From NCBI GenBank assembly GCA_025345505.1, contig JANVCC010000152.1:1559318-1623317 (forward strand): 64,000 bases of DNA. The letters run 5' to 3'. A program made the translations under genes and the position numbers. This document shows positions 12,801 through 27,800 of this stretch, piece by piece. The notes under the pieces were generated by a model, which did no database searches, was not told where the DNA came from, and saw only the letters and a list, made by a program, of their open reading frames with translations. Every line of letters starts with the position of its first letter. Within the stretch, counting starts at the first letter, position 1. Origin of the DNA: Todiramphus chloris collaris. Taxonomy: Eukaryota; Chordata; Aves; Coraciiformes; Alcedinidae.

Positions 12801-15800
12801 TCCTATGTTATTATTCATACTTGGAATGCGTATTATGTATTAGCACCTGCATAAAACCTGACTTCTTAAAGGAACTGCATCAGCAACTGGAGACCATAAT
12901 ACGAACCATCACTCTGGATGTACGCCTTTGCTACCTAGCAGTCAGATGGGAAATCTGTGACACACAGTAAGGCAAAACCATGAAAAGCATGACATAGGCA
13001 CAGAAAAGTGAGGATGCTGGATTTAAAGGTCAGCTTTCCCTTCCAACCTTTCTTATAACTTCATACTTTGTTTCTGTTAATTGAACTTGGGCAAAATTGC
13101 TACTTCAGTCTCCAGGTAGGCCCTCGAGAAAGAAAACCTCAAGAAAGGCTCACCTTTAAAACTGAAATGGATTTCATGCAGCGATGGGCTAACCCAGTAA
13201 CAAGAATGTTTCAAAAACCTAGTTAGCTCAGCAGAGTTGACTGTAATAATATCATACATCCCACTAGAGGTAGCTCTTCCTCACCAGCAAGGATCAAGCA
13301 TCAACCCAGTACTTCTATGTCATAGCTGTGATCTGTCCCCTCTCCACTGCAGGGGCTGAACTTCACAGGCCAGAGTGATCTAGGTGGTTGTTTCTGATAT
13401 CCTGGAATTGATGGGGACTGCTAATCTGTCCAGTACTCCCACTGAATCCATATTACCTTCCGCACCACTAAACCACACTCACTGTATAGATTGTCTATAG
13501 TCACCATCAGGAATTTCTTCCCTCCAGAGTTCTGACCTATGCCAGCAGCCAAGCCAGCTCTCGGGTGTGTGGGTGTTGCTCTTCTTTTTGAACTGCTAAC
13601 TGCTTTTGACAAACTGAGCAAGCTCATTCTCTCAAAATCATGCCCTTCTTGGCTGTTGTCCCTCAGCTCTCAACTCTGCTTGCTGCACCCTTGACATGAT
13701 TGTCCCCCTACTCCCAGCAGCCCATAGAAACTGTACAGAGGTCTGCCCTCACTACCACCTCTCTCCCCTCTTTGCACACACAGAAAACCTCAGTTCATCT
13801 GCTTTTTTCCAGGTTTACCCTTTACAACTGAGATGTAAAGTTCTGGCATGTCCAGCATGTTTCTGTAGACATCTCGTCAACCTAAAACCCAACAGCTCAA
13901 GAATCCACCCTTCGTATTTATCACTCTGGACAATGACACCAGGTCTCACAGGTCTAAATCCTGGATGCCTTGGTCTAGCCAAAGTTTTTTGGTTTCAGGT
14001 CCAGGTGTTTTCAGTCCTCTGGATTCTGTATTATGTAGAAATAAAAGTGACCTATCTATCTACAAACACAGCTTAAACTTATCAAAGCTCCCCTAAGATG
14101 TTACAGCATCTTTTCCATAGGCCTTAATAAATGCCAGCTTGCATAAGATCGCTGCAAAGCCTGTTTGACTTCACTTATTTCTGTGTCATACACCTCTTAG
14201 CACCCTTCCGGTGGTGCCAGGTGGGGAAAGAATCAACAAAGAAACATTTGATTTAGTAAGGGGCAACCAAAGCTTCTTACATTGGTTTATACCACTCATC
14301 TTTATGACTCACTCATTTGAAATTTTACAGGCATCAGAGGACTTAGGAATTCCCTTTCTGACGCTCAAAAACAGGAATGCCACCAGCAGTATCTGATTAA
14401 TCCTTTACCCTGAGGCCTACAAGACATGCACCAAGAGGCAAGACAGTTGACACACTGAAAGCACAGCCCAAACCCTTCATTGTCCCAGTCACCATCTCTT
14501 TTTTTATACCTAAAAAAGACACCGCGGGCACATTCTGCGCTTGCGTAGCACATTGGCATCAGTCCTGTCACTTTGCCCCAGACTTCCTCCACTGCCCCCC
14601 ATTCCCCCTGCCTCATTACAGACTGTTGTCTTATGAAAACCAGCCCCTGTCATCTTCCCTTGGACATCCTCTTCTCCCCAACTCCTTCACCACTGCCTCT
14701 TCACCTAGAAGTATCACATCACTGGGGCAAAGGCACATTTGCCACATGTTTACTGGGCTTCCCCTTGACAGGCTCTCATCACTCCCAAAGCCGTAGGTTA
14801 TGGCAGCATGAGAAAACACGATGCAGCTCTTTTCTGAATGGTCTCAAAACCAGAGCAGCGTGACCATTAGTCCAGCTCTTTTTATTCAGAAACAAAAGCC
14901 TGTATTTGTCAGCCCTTCCATAGCACTTGATGCACGACGCCATCCTTCTCGGATTCTGGCTTAGATAACTAGCAAATTGTTTCAAATCATTAGAATTTAA
15001 GGCATTGAACTGACAGGCAGAAATGAAAATGCAGAGTCATCTGGCATGGGTCCAAGATTTCAGAGCAACAGACTTGGATTATCCAGCTCATCTGACTATG
15101 TTTTACAGTCACACAAACTGACTTCCCATTTTAAGAAGAGGACTCCATGGTATTCATACACAGATGAGCATGTGCCATACCCCTTTCTTTTATGGTTTAT
15201 ATATTGGTATATGGTTTATGGCACTGAATACACAAGGAGGAAATGCTCCTTCAGCCTTGGATAGTTTCTAGTATTTTAAGTTAAAATGGGAAGTGTCACC
15301 TAACTCAAGAACTGTATGGTCAAAGATGTGCCAGAGGAAGCTATTGGCCTAAAAGGAAAACGCAGTTTTAACTTTGCTGTCTAGTTATCAAGTTCCTTTC
15401 AATGGCAAATTCACAATGTGGGATGTAAAATGGCATGAGATTGCATAACTGAAGGAAGGTCCTCTGAAAGCAGATTATAACAGATACATTATCCTATGGT
15501 TCAAAATAGGAACCTTTCTGAACTTAATTAGTGAAAAGTACATTGAGGGCTATAACACTGTACCTCAAGCTGGATGCCTTGAGTCTCTATTTCCACCTAG
15601 CTGCAAGGAGAAAAGAACAGGCAAGCACCCATCAAGTTAGGCACTCAAAAACAGAGTAGCAGAGCTTCAGCTAGGCTAATCCAAGTTTTGGGAAGGTTCT
15701 AAGCATGGGTACTGTGTGATTAATACTCAGCATGAGATGCACAAAACTAGTTGTGCATGCACCAGGGACTCAACTAGAGTCCCCTGTACGTTTTCTGATA

Positions 15801-18800
15801 AGTATTGCTGAGCTTCTGAAAGCTAAAGAAGATGGATGTAGGTTCACCTGCCTTGCTTGTCCCTTAATCTGATGGCACACTGGGTGAGACAGCAAGCTTC
15901 TGAGGAAGCCGAGCACTAGGAAACCAAGAGGTCAACTGCCCCTCATTTTGTACTGCTACAATTCATTTTACCTGACAAGCCTTTGAGCTCTTTATGCACG
16001 AGAGGGCTATATATATATACCCTTCTCCTCCTGAAAGCCAAGAGTACCTCATACCTGAGCAGGATCTGTCTGACAACTCAACAGCAGAAACCACTAAAGC
16101 CTGTGTTAACTGGTACTGATGAGACACTGAAATCTAAGCCTTATCTGAGCAGATGTGTGTGCTCAACACCACTGCTCTGTAACAAGTAGCTGAAATGGGA
16201 ACTGCTGAATTAGTACCTATCTCATGGCTGTACTCTGAGATCACAACACATCCCACAGGGCAGTCAAAGATGAAAACGGGACCAGATGTGACCAGCTGTT
16301 TGGTAGCGTGTGGCAAAACATCCACAAAGCCCTGCGATACAGAAAGCATGAGCTTTCTGGACAGCAAAAGCTCAAGAAACAGTATGTCCAGTAGTGTTAT
16401 GACGCAGACCCCTGATCCCCCATCTCAGCGCAACACATTGTTTCCAGTCTTGTGTTCTACACTTCCAAAACAAGCTATAAAGGTTATCATCAAAGCAAAT
16501 AATTTATGCACATCAAAACGCTTACACTTCATAGATGTGCACTGTTTTCTTACATCATTGACCATAAACAGAATGAGCAATTTTAAATCAATATTAGCTA
16601 TTATGAAGGGAGCAGAAAAATAACCTGTGTGCATGCAGTCCAAACTCTAAGTATCTCATACCTATTTAACACTCTGAACTCTTCTGAAGTCATGACTGTT
16701 TCTTCAAGTGCCTGCATTTGCTCCTCTCATGAAGATTATCTACACAAACTGAATGCATATTTTCCACAACAACTGTCTTACCAGAGTTTGTGAACATCTA
16801 CATTCAGATAAATATTCAGAAAGACATGAACCATCTTCAGCACATTTCAGTTCCCAATGAACATGCAGAGCCTTTCACTGAGAAACGCACATACAGTGCT
16901 AGCACTACAAATATTGAAGTGAATTCCTAGTATTTTCATTACATGATTTTTTCCACCTTTTATTGAGAGGCCAGGGAAATAACCTTTGAAGACATCAGTC
17001 CACTTGAGTTAATTTGTCAGAAATCAGATAACTGTTCAACCAGATGTATGCATGGGTACAGAAGAAGTGTTTGAGTAATCTGTTTGCATAAGCAGATAAG
17101 ACACTTGAAACTGTCTTTTAAAGATGCATTGGCATCACTCTCTCCCAAAGGTGAAAGGAAAAATCAGACTAAACCACAAAACAGTCTATTATATAACATC
17201 CCTAGCTTCAACTGTACTAAGATACAGTAAATACACAGCAAAATACACAGTTTAAAGGATATTCAAAAAGCTTCTTCATAAACTCAAATATGCTTTTAGC
17301 ACCCAAAGAAAATACAGCTGACAAGGGCAGTGTGACCCAAAAGGAGTTTTCAAGCACCTCATCTAAAGAAAGCTTGCGAAGGTCTGGATAAAGATGGCTG
17401 GCAGAAGATGAGAAACACTTTAGTAGAATTTAGAGAACAAAACTTTTACACTTTTACTGTACCTTCAGCCCTTACTGCCTCCAGGCAAACACTATTTAAG
17501 AGACTTCTACCATACCTAACAGAATAAGTCAAAGAGTAACTTTTAAGTACAATAGCACAAAGCTGTTAAGCTGCACAGGTCTGAATTACAGCCTTGAGAA
17601 AACTCACTGGTACACAGTACTCAACAAAGGAGGAAGCACTGAAGTGTCTTCACTCAAGATGAAAATATTTCTCGTTAGAATATAAAATTATGGTGAAGTG
17701 TCTGCTTCTTCAGTTCCAAACGCTGCTTGCCACTGGGAAGAGCCTAAGCAAAGGCACCAGCCCCCAGACAGGCTAATGACAGCAATGACATGTTTCCAGA
17801 GACAAAGGTATACATTCCTATTCCTGTTTGAGTTGATGTGCTGAAACATGACCTATAAGTGACTCATCATTCTGGCTGAGATACTACCCTGCCTCCAGGC
17901 TTGAAAGTGAATCTTAAACCACACATGACCTTTTTTACCCCACCTATTACTTGCTTTTTCGTTTGATACAGCTTAAAGAATGTATTTCTCCAGTTTCAAT
18001 TAGTAAGACTAATGTGACTGAAGTAGCTCTAACGCTACACTCTCGAAGAATGTGTGTTCAAGTTTCCTTGCTCTGACGGCCCTTAATCTCTCTGGGTGGG
18101 GCTTTACAGGTGACACATGAGGAGTCTTCAGTCAACTAAGAAGCTGAACAAACAGTGAGTAATGAGAAACAGATAACAATCATGATTATAATCATACCAA
18201 GAAGACACTAAAGAACCTCAGGGTTGTTTCTTTCTTCATGTATTTACAAACAGGCAGTTCAAAGAACAACCACAGGTCCATGGTAAATCTTACTTCTACT
18301 ACAAAAAGTGAGTATTTTCAACAAGGTAAGTTTTACTTCATGCATACAAAGACTTCAAACCCATTCTTTGTATGCAACGCTTTGAGCAGGTTCCACAGCA
18401 CTTGCCGGGCACTTTTTACAGAGATCTGAGCCACGTTAACTGACCTCTCCTGGCTGTGCCATGTGTGAAGGTCTCTTTTTTCTGCTGTCAGTCAGATGAA
18501 CCATTTGCCTACATTTCACAACAGTATGAATCTCCTTCCACTGAAGAACCATCAACCCTTTACCTCTCCTTTGCTTATCTTTATCTTCCTCTTTGATTCT
18601 CACTAACTAATAATAGACTAAAAAAAAAAAGTCCCTAGAAGTCTCTTGATCAAAGCCACCTTCATCCTAGCAATCCAGATTTCGGGGATAGAAAGTGGTT
18701 ATCACTCCATGTCCAACTGCTCATCAACTTGCTTGGTTGTATCATGTCTATTGGCTATCAAGAGCTGGTGAGGTGATGTTCATTCTTCTCCTGCATGTGT

Positions 18801-21800
18801 TTATATAAAGATCTCTGTGCACTAAAGCTTAAAGAGGCTTTGCAGTGCAGTCTCCTCCTCTCCTAGACTGCAAGGACTGCCCACTCACAACGGCCAAAAG
18901 CTTGTTTGTATTCCAGCTAAGGATCAAGCTAAATTTTACCAAAATAAGTTGTCAGGTGGAGCATTCACCTTTAGAGACAAAAAGCAAACTATCTGCACAG
19001 AGGGGGAAAATACATTACTCGTCCATCCCACATCACTGTCTCTCTTTACTACTCATCTTTAGAAACCAGTATTTCTGCTCTGTCACTTGAGCTATACACG
19101 AGACAACTCTTGAGGGAATTAAGCCTGGATGGAAAACCCCAGAAGAAAACAGAGACAATAGAAGAGTGAAGCTTGATCAGTCTAAGTTTCATCAATGACA
19201 AACTTGAAGACAAGTCTTGTCAGAGGACTCAACCATATAATCATTTTGCCAGTTTTTTCACTGACAAAGAGGAGGAAATTTTAGCATTAAACTAAGAATA
19301 TAGGCAGGACATACCACAGTCTCTTCTTTCCATTTATCTATCTGCAGATAGTTTGTGTCTTGAACTGTGCATTTTAGTAGACAACTCATTTTTCTAATTT
19401 GCTAAGAGTTATCCAGTGTGAAGAGTTATTCCAGGATAACTGGAAACTTCAGAAGTCCTGTTCTCCAAGGAGACTGTCCCTGAACACTGTCCGGGAGTGC
19501 ACAGACCACTAGGGAGGGAAGGAACTCAAAAAGTTGCAGTACACACCTCCTTTCCACTCCAAAATAAGTTTCCAAATGCAGAAATTCAGGCGCTGGGAGA
19601 GATGTCTCAGAGCAGAAAGGACAGCAGGTAAAGGTACCCAAGCTTCAGGCATTCCCAAAATGGAAACATACATTTTAGTGATCTAAAACCCAAAAATCAC
19701 AGCACAAATGTGTACTCTGAAATAAGAAGGAGGTGGGAAGGTTTCAGTTTTTCTGTAGTGCAACACGGTTTTGATAACCCTTGAGAGTAATCAGATGCCT
19801 ATAACAAAAGGAGGGCAAGTTGCTGCAAGCTGACTTCCTCACCGAGAGCTATATGGTCCTACTTCCTCCCTACACCGTGCTGAGCACTATCCTAAGATGC
19901 AAACTGTTGACAGCATTATTGACAGAACACAGAGAGTGGCTTCCTGCCATAAGGAAATCCATACATTTCAATTGGGAATCAGGGCCTATCACCTCATTCC
20001 TTCCCAAATTCCTCCAAAACAGTAATAAAATGACTCCTTAAGCACTTTTTATGGAGTCAGACCATTAGAAAGAACCTGAAATGTTTTGCAAATGAAAGCA
20101 CTGCTGCCCAGAAAGCAGAAAAAAGACCTTCAATGTGTTGTCTTAAGAAAAACTGGTCCTAACAATCCCTGCTGTTCCCCCTATGTGCATCCTTGTCCTT
20201 TCATTGAGGAGTCAAGCCTTCTCACCCGATCTTAGGGAGGCTCTCCTCTCTCATTAACATCACTGTGCTCCCACAAAGGCTCTGCTCCACCCATTTAGAA
20301 AATGGCTAACTAGTCAAAATCTGCAGAGCAATGAGACTATACAAACCTTGCAGCCCAAGGAGACATCCCAATCCCTGCTTTCCCGCAGAAGTGACTGGAC
20401 CCCAGGGCAAGCCACCCAGCAGTACAGCCAGCAGCTGTTGGTCCAGGATGCAAACAACAGCCAAACACCTTCAGGTGTTCCCACCACAGTGGGAAACAAA
20501 GGTCAGTGTTAATTGTTGTAATAGCACTCCTTCCCTAGAAACTTGTTAAGCGTGGAAGCTGATGAGCAAGCAGTAGAAAGATATTAATTAACACTGGACT
20601 CCAAACAGCATTTGCAGTTCCCAGTGCCTGGCTCAGTGGACTAAGCACAGATTTAAGAAGTTAAGATGAGGCACCCAGCCTCTGCTATAAGCGCTGACTC
20701 AGCTCTTCAGACATACTTCTTGCAGCCAGTGTGCAGGGTATTTAGAAGGAAACATCACGTATTATTAAGCCGTCATGAAGGAACTGTGGGGAGAAGGGCC
20801 ATACATCAATTCCTGAGACAGCACCAGTCAGCAAATTAACATGGGTTGCACAGCAGAAGTTTGGCTGCTTAAACTATGAGTCATAGCTGGCAAACTAGGA
20901 GACTTACAGCTATCAGCAGGTGACTGTGGCATAAAATTCAGCATAAAGAAATTAGGTAACAAGAACACATTCTCTCGAGAGAAAGGGGCAGCAACGTATC
21001 CAGGTTTGCAGGTGGAGTTTCCAAACATGCAAGCCACTGCATTTTGAGATGTCCCAGCAGCTTTGACTGGCCTCTGCTGAAGGTCTGGCTGAAGTGAAAT
21101 GGAGCACTAACTGAGCAAGGAAGAGCTCAAACTAAAGACCTGCAAGTCTGTCTTTAATATTGATGAAATGCAAGACCTTTGGGTCAAGGTTATTAGTGGT
21201 GCTGACAGGAGAAGGCAGCAGTAAATCCTTGCAGTTAGTGACTTGAGTCAGCAAACGATTCAGAGACAGCCCTCAGTAGTCTTTCAGAGGAGATACTACC
21301 AGCTGACTGGATAATAAAAGCTGAGGTATGGGATACACCAGCAAAATCTAGAAATACAGGTGCTGCAGGTAGGTCCCAGACCTGAGCTCCCTCTAACACC
21401 AAGCTCTCCTCTTCTCCCAGGTGCTGGGGGGATCATTTGCTGGGGCAAGTAATAAAAGAGCTGGGGAAGGCATCACTCAACACCCTGCATTTGCAGAGCT
21501 CCAACAGCATTTTTAACACTGGCATCAGCACTGCCCAAGCAGGGCAATGCTGCCTCTTGAGTTGAGCCAGCTCCAGGCATTAGCATGACATTTACTCAGG
21601 GTTTGTAACTCCTGCCAAAGCTCAGCTAATCACTTTGAAGCTAGTTCAAGTATCTTAGCACCTACTGCACTTTTTACCCATAAAATCATTCAGTATGATG
21701 AAGTTTTACTTGAAGCAGTGAAAGCCAGCTCACAGTTTACAATGTGGAGCCTGTGGAACCTCAGAGGAGCACAGCAGAGACAGGGTTAAACCTGTTGGTA

Positions 21801-24800
21801 CCAGCGATGCGTTTAACCTCTCCCAAAATGCCTATCTGCCAGGAGTTCCTCTCCACACACAATTGGCCAAATGTAACATAATAAAAATACAAAATGTTTT
21901 TACTGTGTTCTCCTAAAATAAACTTTTGATACAAGCATTAGGGCAGCTGTATCTTGTATTCTGATTTTAAAATAGTTCCTAGCTAAAGCCAGGAACTCAG
22001 CTCCAGGGCAACACAGCAACATTAACATTACTCTTGTCTCAGATAACTGATGATATTTGTCATTATAGCATGACAGAACCTTCATTTAAAAACAGAAAAC
22101 ACCTTCTCTATTCCTACCCTCTTTGGAGGTAAGGGAAAGACATCATTTTCTCTAAAATATAGTAAAGTCAAAGCCAAGAACTGTAGCAGAGGAACAAAAT
22201 GTGGGCTCCCAAGTGGCAACAATTTTTTCAGAAAAAGGAGATCTGTACATACTTTATGCAGCCACAGGGGAATGTTTTCTAAGTTGTTCTGGGATGGTTG
22301 CTTCTGCTGCACAGCTGCCCAGCAGTAGGAGTCCACGTAAGCAGCTTGTCGCCAGGAGAAGGAGCTGGGTGCAAAACAGCTTATCTGGGCACCTGGGAAA
22401 ACAAAGCAAAAGTTAATGTGTCCTTGGAAGATTCAAAACCAAAGAAATAAGTTTAGGAAGAAAAGCTCACGCTTGGGATTTCACGGTATCCAAAGCTATT
22501 AGGTTAAGTGACTGAATGAAAAGCAGCTCTGCAAGGAGGACAGTCACTGAATTCCCACTGAACACAAAGGGCTAAACTCCCACTGGGACTTTCTGATGTC
22601 TTCTAAGGGTTGAGGCAGTATATTAGAAGTACCTGTCTTTTAGGCCCATTTTGTTAAGTTTTGGAGGGAACATGACCTCCAAGACCCATCTTTCTTGATT
22701 GCACTTGACTCAAGTTGACCACAAGGGAACCAATAAATAAAAGTGCAGTGAGACGAACCTCCAACACAACAGCAATATTAAAAGAGAGGCGGGTGTAATA
22801 TTGCTACTTTTTAAAATTAACATATTCCTCAGAATTCATGCTAATGCCATCACTGTGAGCTTTATAGGGAAAAAGTATTTTGTGTAAGACTGTACCATTC
22901 ATGTCTTTTTACTGGCTTGGCTTCCAGAGAATAAGAACTTCTTTTGTAACAGAGGCTGACCACATTTGCTTTGTAACTTGCATAGCATTTTTTCAACATA
23001 GCATAGTCAAGGAGAATTACGAATAAAAGCCTTTCCTTTTGAGTCACTATTATAATTATTTCTAAGGCTGTAGTATCATAAAGACATAGTTTGGCCTGTC
23101 ACAAGCCTTCCTTATGGAAAACAAATTACTGTTTATTATACCAGAGCTCATGTGATTTAGCAAAGTTGGCATCAGACAAACACTTGCACTCTACCAAAGC
23201 TTTGGAAGTTTCTTCTTTCCAGAGAATTTCCATTAGCTGTGGAAGCTCAAGAAATAGTAAACTGCAGAAAAATCAAAATATAAAAAAATATTATAACCCC
23301 CCCCCCCCCAAAAAAGAAAAGAGCAGGCATGCTGTTCTTCACTGGATAGGGACCATTTATGGTCTGCTCTCATCACTTAACAAACCTCCAGCTCTTGGCT
23401 GTTCCCGGAGTGAAGCAGCAAACAAGAGACCCTTTCAAAGGGTGTGCAATAGGAGTGTCCAGAAAGACACTTTGTCCTATTCATGTCTATGTATCTGCAA
23501 CAAGAAACGCATTCCATGTGTTCATTCTCGTTAATGGGTGGGAAACCACTGAAAGTGATGTGAGTGTTTAAATTGGTTAGGAAAAAGGCAGCCAGCCTCC
23601 TCCTTCAAAGAGTTAAGTGCACAATTTTTCACAAGAATAGCTACAGCAATGCCAGGGCTGCAGCAGAGCAGTGAAGTTCACTCTTCTGAACCCCAGGGTT
23701 TCACCAAGGATCTTGGAAACCTTTGGCAACTTCATTTGGGAGACAAGGAGATAGAGCTTGACATCAAGCAGAAGCTGGGGACACTTCAGTTATTGCACTG
23801 GGTTTTAATTAACTTATTGCAGTGTTCGTTGTAAACACTTGTTAATGTAAATTACAATGTTGCCCTAACAGTGGCAATGTTAAGACCTAAATGAAAAAGA
23901 GGATGTTTTCATGCATAATCCACCCAGAACACAGATTATTAAAAGCCTCTGAAAATGGTCACAATTTTCCACCTATTTTTCCTTCCTACTTCCCTCCAAA
24001 GGAGTAATAGTGACATATCTATACAGATAATTTACTTCATATTGGTCTAAATCTTGAGCAAGTGGAAAAGAAAATCTGTCGTTTTTACTAGAGCAGAAAT
24101 TAGGCAAAGGGCCAAGCACTTCCCACAAACCCACTGTGCACATATGCATGCATAGGCCTAGCTTATTTATGAAAGGCTAATAGTCCTCTGCTATCAAAGG
24201 AACAGTCTCCTGGCTTGGTGTCATAAAGCCATGCCCAGTCCTTTGCTCCCACAAGTAATAGAAGGGGAAAAAGAAAAGCCGCAGCCAAGCCCATAACAGG
24301 GAGATAAAATACACAGCGAGAAGGCTGAGGAATAATAAATTCATTAAGCAGTTGCCACAACAGTCTTTAGCCAATTTATTACACTTGGAAATGTACTTTT
24401 TTTTTTTTTTTGTAATCATTCCCTGGCACTAAGTCAACTTTGGAGAGGGAGTGAGGCGACTTGACTTACACTTTTTCAAACAGGGGAGGGTAAAAAAAAT
24501 GCCCCTTCCTACGATTGCCTGAAAGAGCTGCAGAAACTTAAGGCAGCAACAGGTTTGCAGCCATGTCTGGCAAACTGTCACTTTTACAAGTGCACTAACA
24601 CTATCAGATGGTCACTGACAGCAGGAATGCAACGGAGCGCAGAGCACATGCCTGAGTCACCACAGCCAGAGAGCAGCAAGGCCAAGCTCTCACCCCACCC
24701 AGCTGTGCCACATCTTCATGTGGACTCTGCCAACAAGTCCCCAGCCATTTCCTCCATGTCCATACCAGGAAAGCCCTTTTCTTCTGCCACTGGCTCCTCC

Positions 24801-27800
24801 GCACTGTAAAAAACAGCATGGGGCTGCCTACAGGGGAAGGTCCTGTGCCCTGGTAAAACATTTTCTTCCATTTTGCCTAAATCTTGCAAACTCATTTGGG
24901 TAGAAGCTGTGATCACATGCCTAAAAGAAGATGTCCCAATCCCAGCTAGGACTTCTCAGAGTTGAGACGCAAGCAGTGGGCCCACTCTGGTTCCTTTTGC
25001 ACAAACAGAGGAGGAAAATCACTATCAGTGCTAAATGAGAAGGATACAAGTCACTTCTGTAATTGTCACCCTACTGCCCTTGTAGATGCTTTCCAAAAAA
25101 GAAACCTACCTACAAAAAGAAACTCCCAGAATCCCAAGGAAAACCTCACATCTGAAGAAGAGTCCCTGTTCAGTATCCAACTGCTTTGCTGGGGTGCAAG
25201 GCAGGACAAGCAGAGGGATCAGCATCCTCTGGCTTCATCCCTTACCAAAGAGAGCATAAACCCAGCAAGCTGGACTGGTTTCCTCCCCAGTGGCTCAACA
25301 GCCTTCTTCTGTCTTAAACATCTAATTAAGAAGCTACAGCTAACACACAGTACTTCCAAGAATCAATGTTAAGCATATGCTGAGGTATTTTTCTTCAACT
25401 AGGATCAGGTGGCTGTAGTTGACAGGATTAAGCCATCAGGAAGTAATTAGTTGTTTTCGAATACACTGCAATCACTAGGAAAATATTTGCATAAGCTTCC
25501 ACCAAACCTAGCCATTAATTACTACTATAATTTTCCACAAGGCAAAATGAACTAGACACGATACCCAAACACCTGATTTTATCTAGAAAGAATTACACAC
25601 TTTAGTAGCCACTAAAGAAAAAAAAAAAACACAAACAAGAAAATCAAGGCACACATACAAAATGTACAGACTGACAGGCACCATGCAATGCACGTCCTCC
25701 AGCCCAACATTAAAAAACATTTTAAAATATTAAAAAAGATGTCCCAATGCAGGCCAAAGAAGAAGCAACTGTATGTGTGGGTGTCCGCGTTAAGAGTGGA
25801 CCAGAAGGAATGATTTTATTAGATTTATAGATGCTTCTCCTGGACCAAAGTGGCAGGTCGGATGAAACAGAACAGGTATGGAAGTATGGAGAGACACAAA
25901 TGGGTGCACTGGAGAAAAGAACCCGTTCCCTGAAGTTTACTTTGGCAATGGAGTAGTAGCAGAACATAAAGCTCAGGTGACGCAGTGTTTAAGTGAAGTG
26001 GGTCAGAGGAACCAGCAAGCCCTTTCCCTTTCTGTGGGGCTGCCAGTTATCCCTCAGAGAAGTCTCAAAACCATGCAGTGGTCAAAGAGGTGGATGTTTA
26101 TCAAGCATTGCCTTCAGAGTGACGGGTTTTTTGGTTCATAGGAAAAAACTTGTGCATTAAATTCCCACTGAGATTTAAAGAAAACAAGAAAAAGTTTCCC
26201 TTCATCTGAAGGAGAAACATCTCAAAACAGTGGTGATGCCCAGCTGGATCCACTGCCAACACTGGTGGTATCTCAAATCTCAGGCAGCACCAAAGAGCCG
26301 GGATACTTTTAAAATTAATTTTGTCACCAAAAGCAGCTTACCATCATTTCTGTAGGAAATTTAAACCTGGCTCTGTAGAATTTAAACAGAAAAAAAAAAA
26401 AAAATCTCCTCACCAACAGCTGAATATGTTCACCCAAAGATAATTCAGACTTGACATTAAAATAAATGTTTTTACAAGTTTGTCCTGGCTCCCCAGGCAA
26501 GCCTATTCCTGATGCTGGTAACTTCTGCTCTTTACTGAGCACTCTTCATACAGCAAAGAGCAGGACAGCATATGCTCCTATTCATTGTGTCCATGCCTCT
26601 AACAGAAGATGCTTTGGAGTTCACAGTTTGTCTGGCTGCACAGGACTGATGCTACTTCCACACTTGTTGACTCAGTCCTGTCATTAAAGCCACAGGTTTC
26701 AGAGCATCCTGCTGAATTAAATTGCAAGGTGTGCTAACATCAACTATGAGCATACCGCCTGCTTCAGCAGCTCTTGGAGATGTTTTTCAGGCTGTCAGCC
26801 AGCAGCTACCATAGTAATAGTCTTTGGCCTAATTACACCCAACTTAACTTTAGCCTCCAAGCTCTTACGGAAGTCACAAGATAGGATTATTTCCCAAAAG
26901 CCTCCCCAGCAACTTGTGAACATGAAGGGAGAGGGACATCAGGAGGGAGGGCCAGTGAGAGGGTAGCAGGAGAGGAAAGGAGCCTAATTCAAGAGTTAAG
27001 ACTATTTTTACATATTTGCTATGGTTTAGTCTCACAATTGTGTTATTTTTTTCCTTTCTATATATTTGATTCTCCTGACTGTTTGAGAAACATGATTAAC
27101 CTGTGCAGAGAGATACAGGCTCAGATGGATGTGCAGTAAAGGATGCTACAGATGGGCATTACTGCCCCCATGGCACTCACAGAAGCTGTTGGGATGTAGC
27201 ACCCAGAGTTCCCCACTAACACCCTTTTTTGTTTTGTTCTGGCCAAAGAACCATCATCACCACTGGGAAAGCCCAAAGTGGACAGTGAGGACATTAAGCC
27301 CATGGTCCTTTGAGCACCCTCCAACACTGTATCAGAGAGCATCACAGAGAAAGAAGCCTTTATTTGTGCAGCAAATCTTCATTTTGACAGATGTATATGC
27401 AGATGCCGTGTGTTGGTTCATGTCCAGATGCTTCCTAACTCAGCATCCTGCCACAACTGACAAATCTGTAGTACTACCCAGGCCTTCATTCTGATTATAC
27501 CCAAATTTCTGAGGTGTCTTTACTCAACATATGATAGTTTCTGTGTCCAGGGAAGGTTTACAAGGTGTTTTCTTATATTATAAAACAGAGATGCTACAAC
27601 AAGAGGATTAATTCATACCAGCTATATATGAGCCATGCACAACAAACACCCAATTTGAACATGTGGTATGGACTGCTGGTGGCCACCACAAGATTCCCTT
27701 CTTCTCCCCTCTCCTTCACCTGCTACATGAAGCCACAGTGAATGCTGCACAGTGGTGCCCAAAAATTCCGGTACGCTGAAGGTCAAATGACATCATCTGG

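Noticed and set aside
13696..16623. Open frames of 126 and 142 codons in PANX1 intron 2
   Set aside because: No family motif, splice context or conservation evidence. Their length is compatible with chance in 11 kb.
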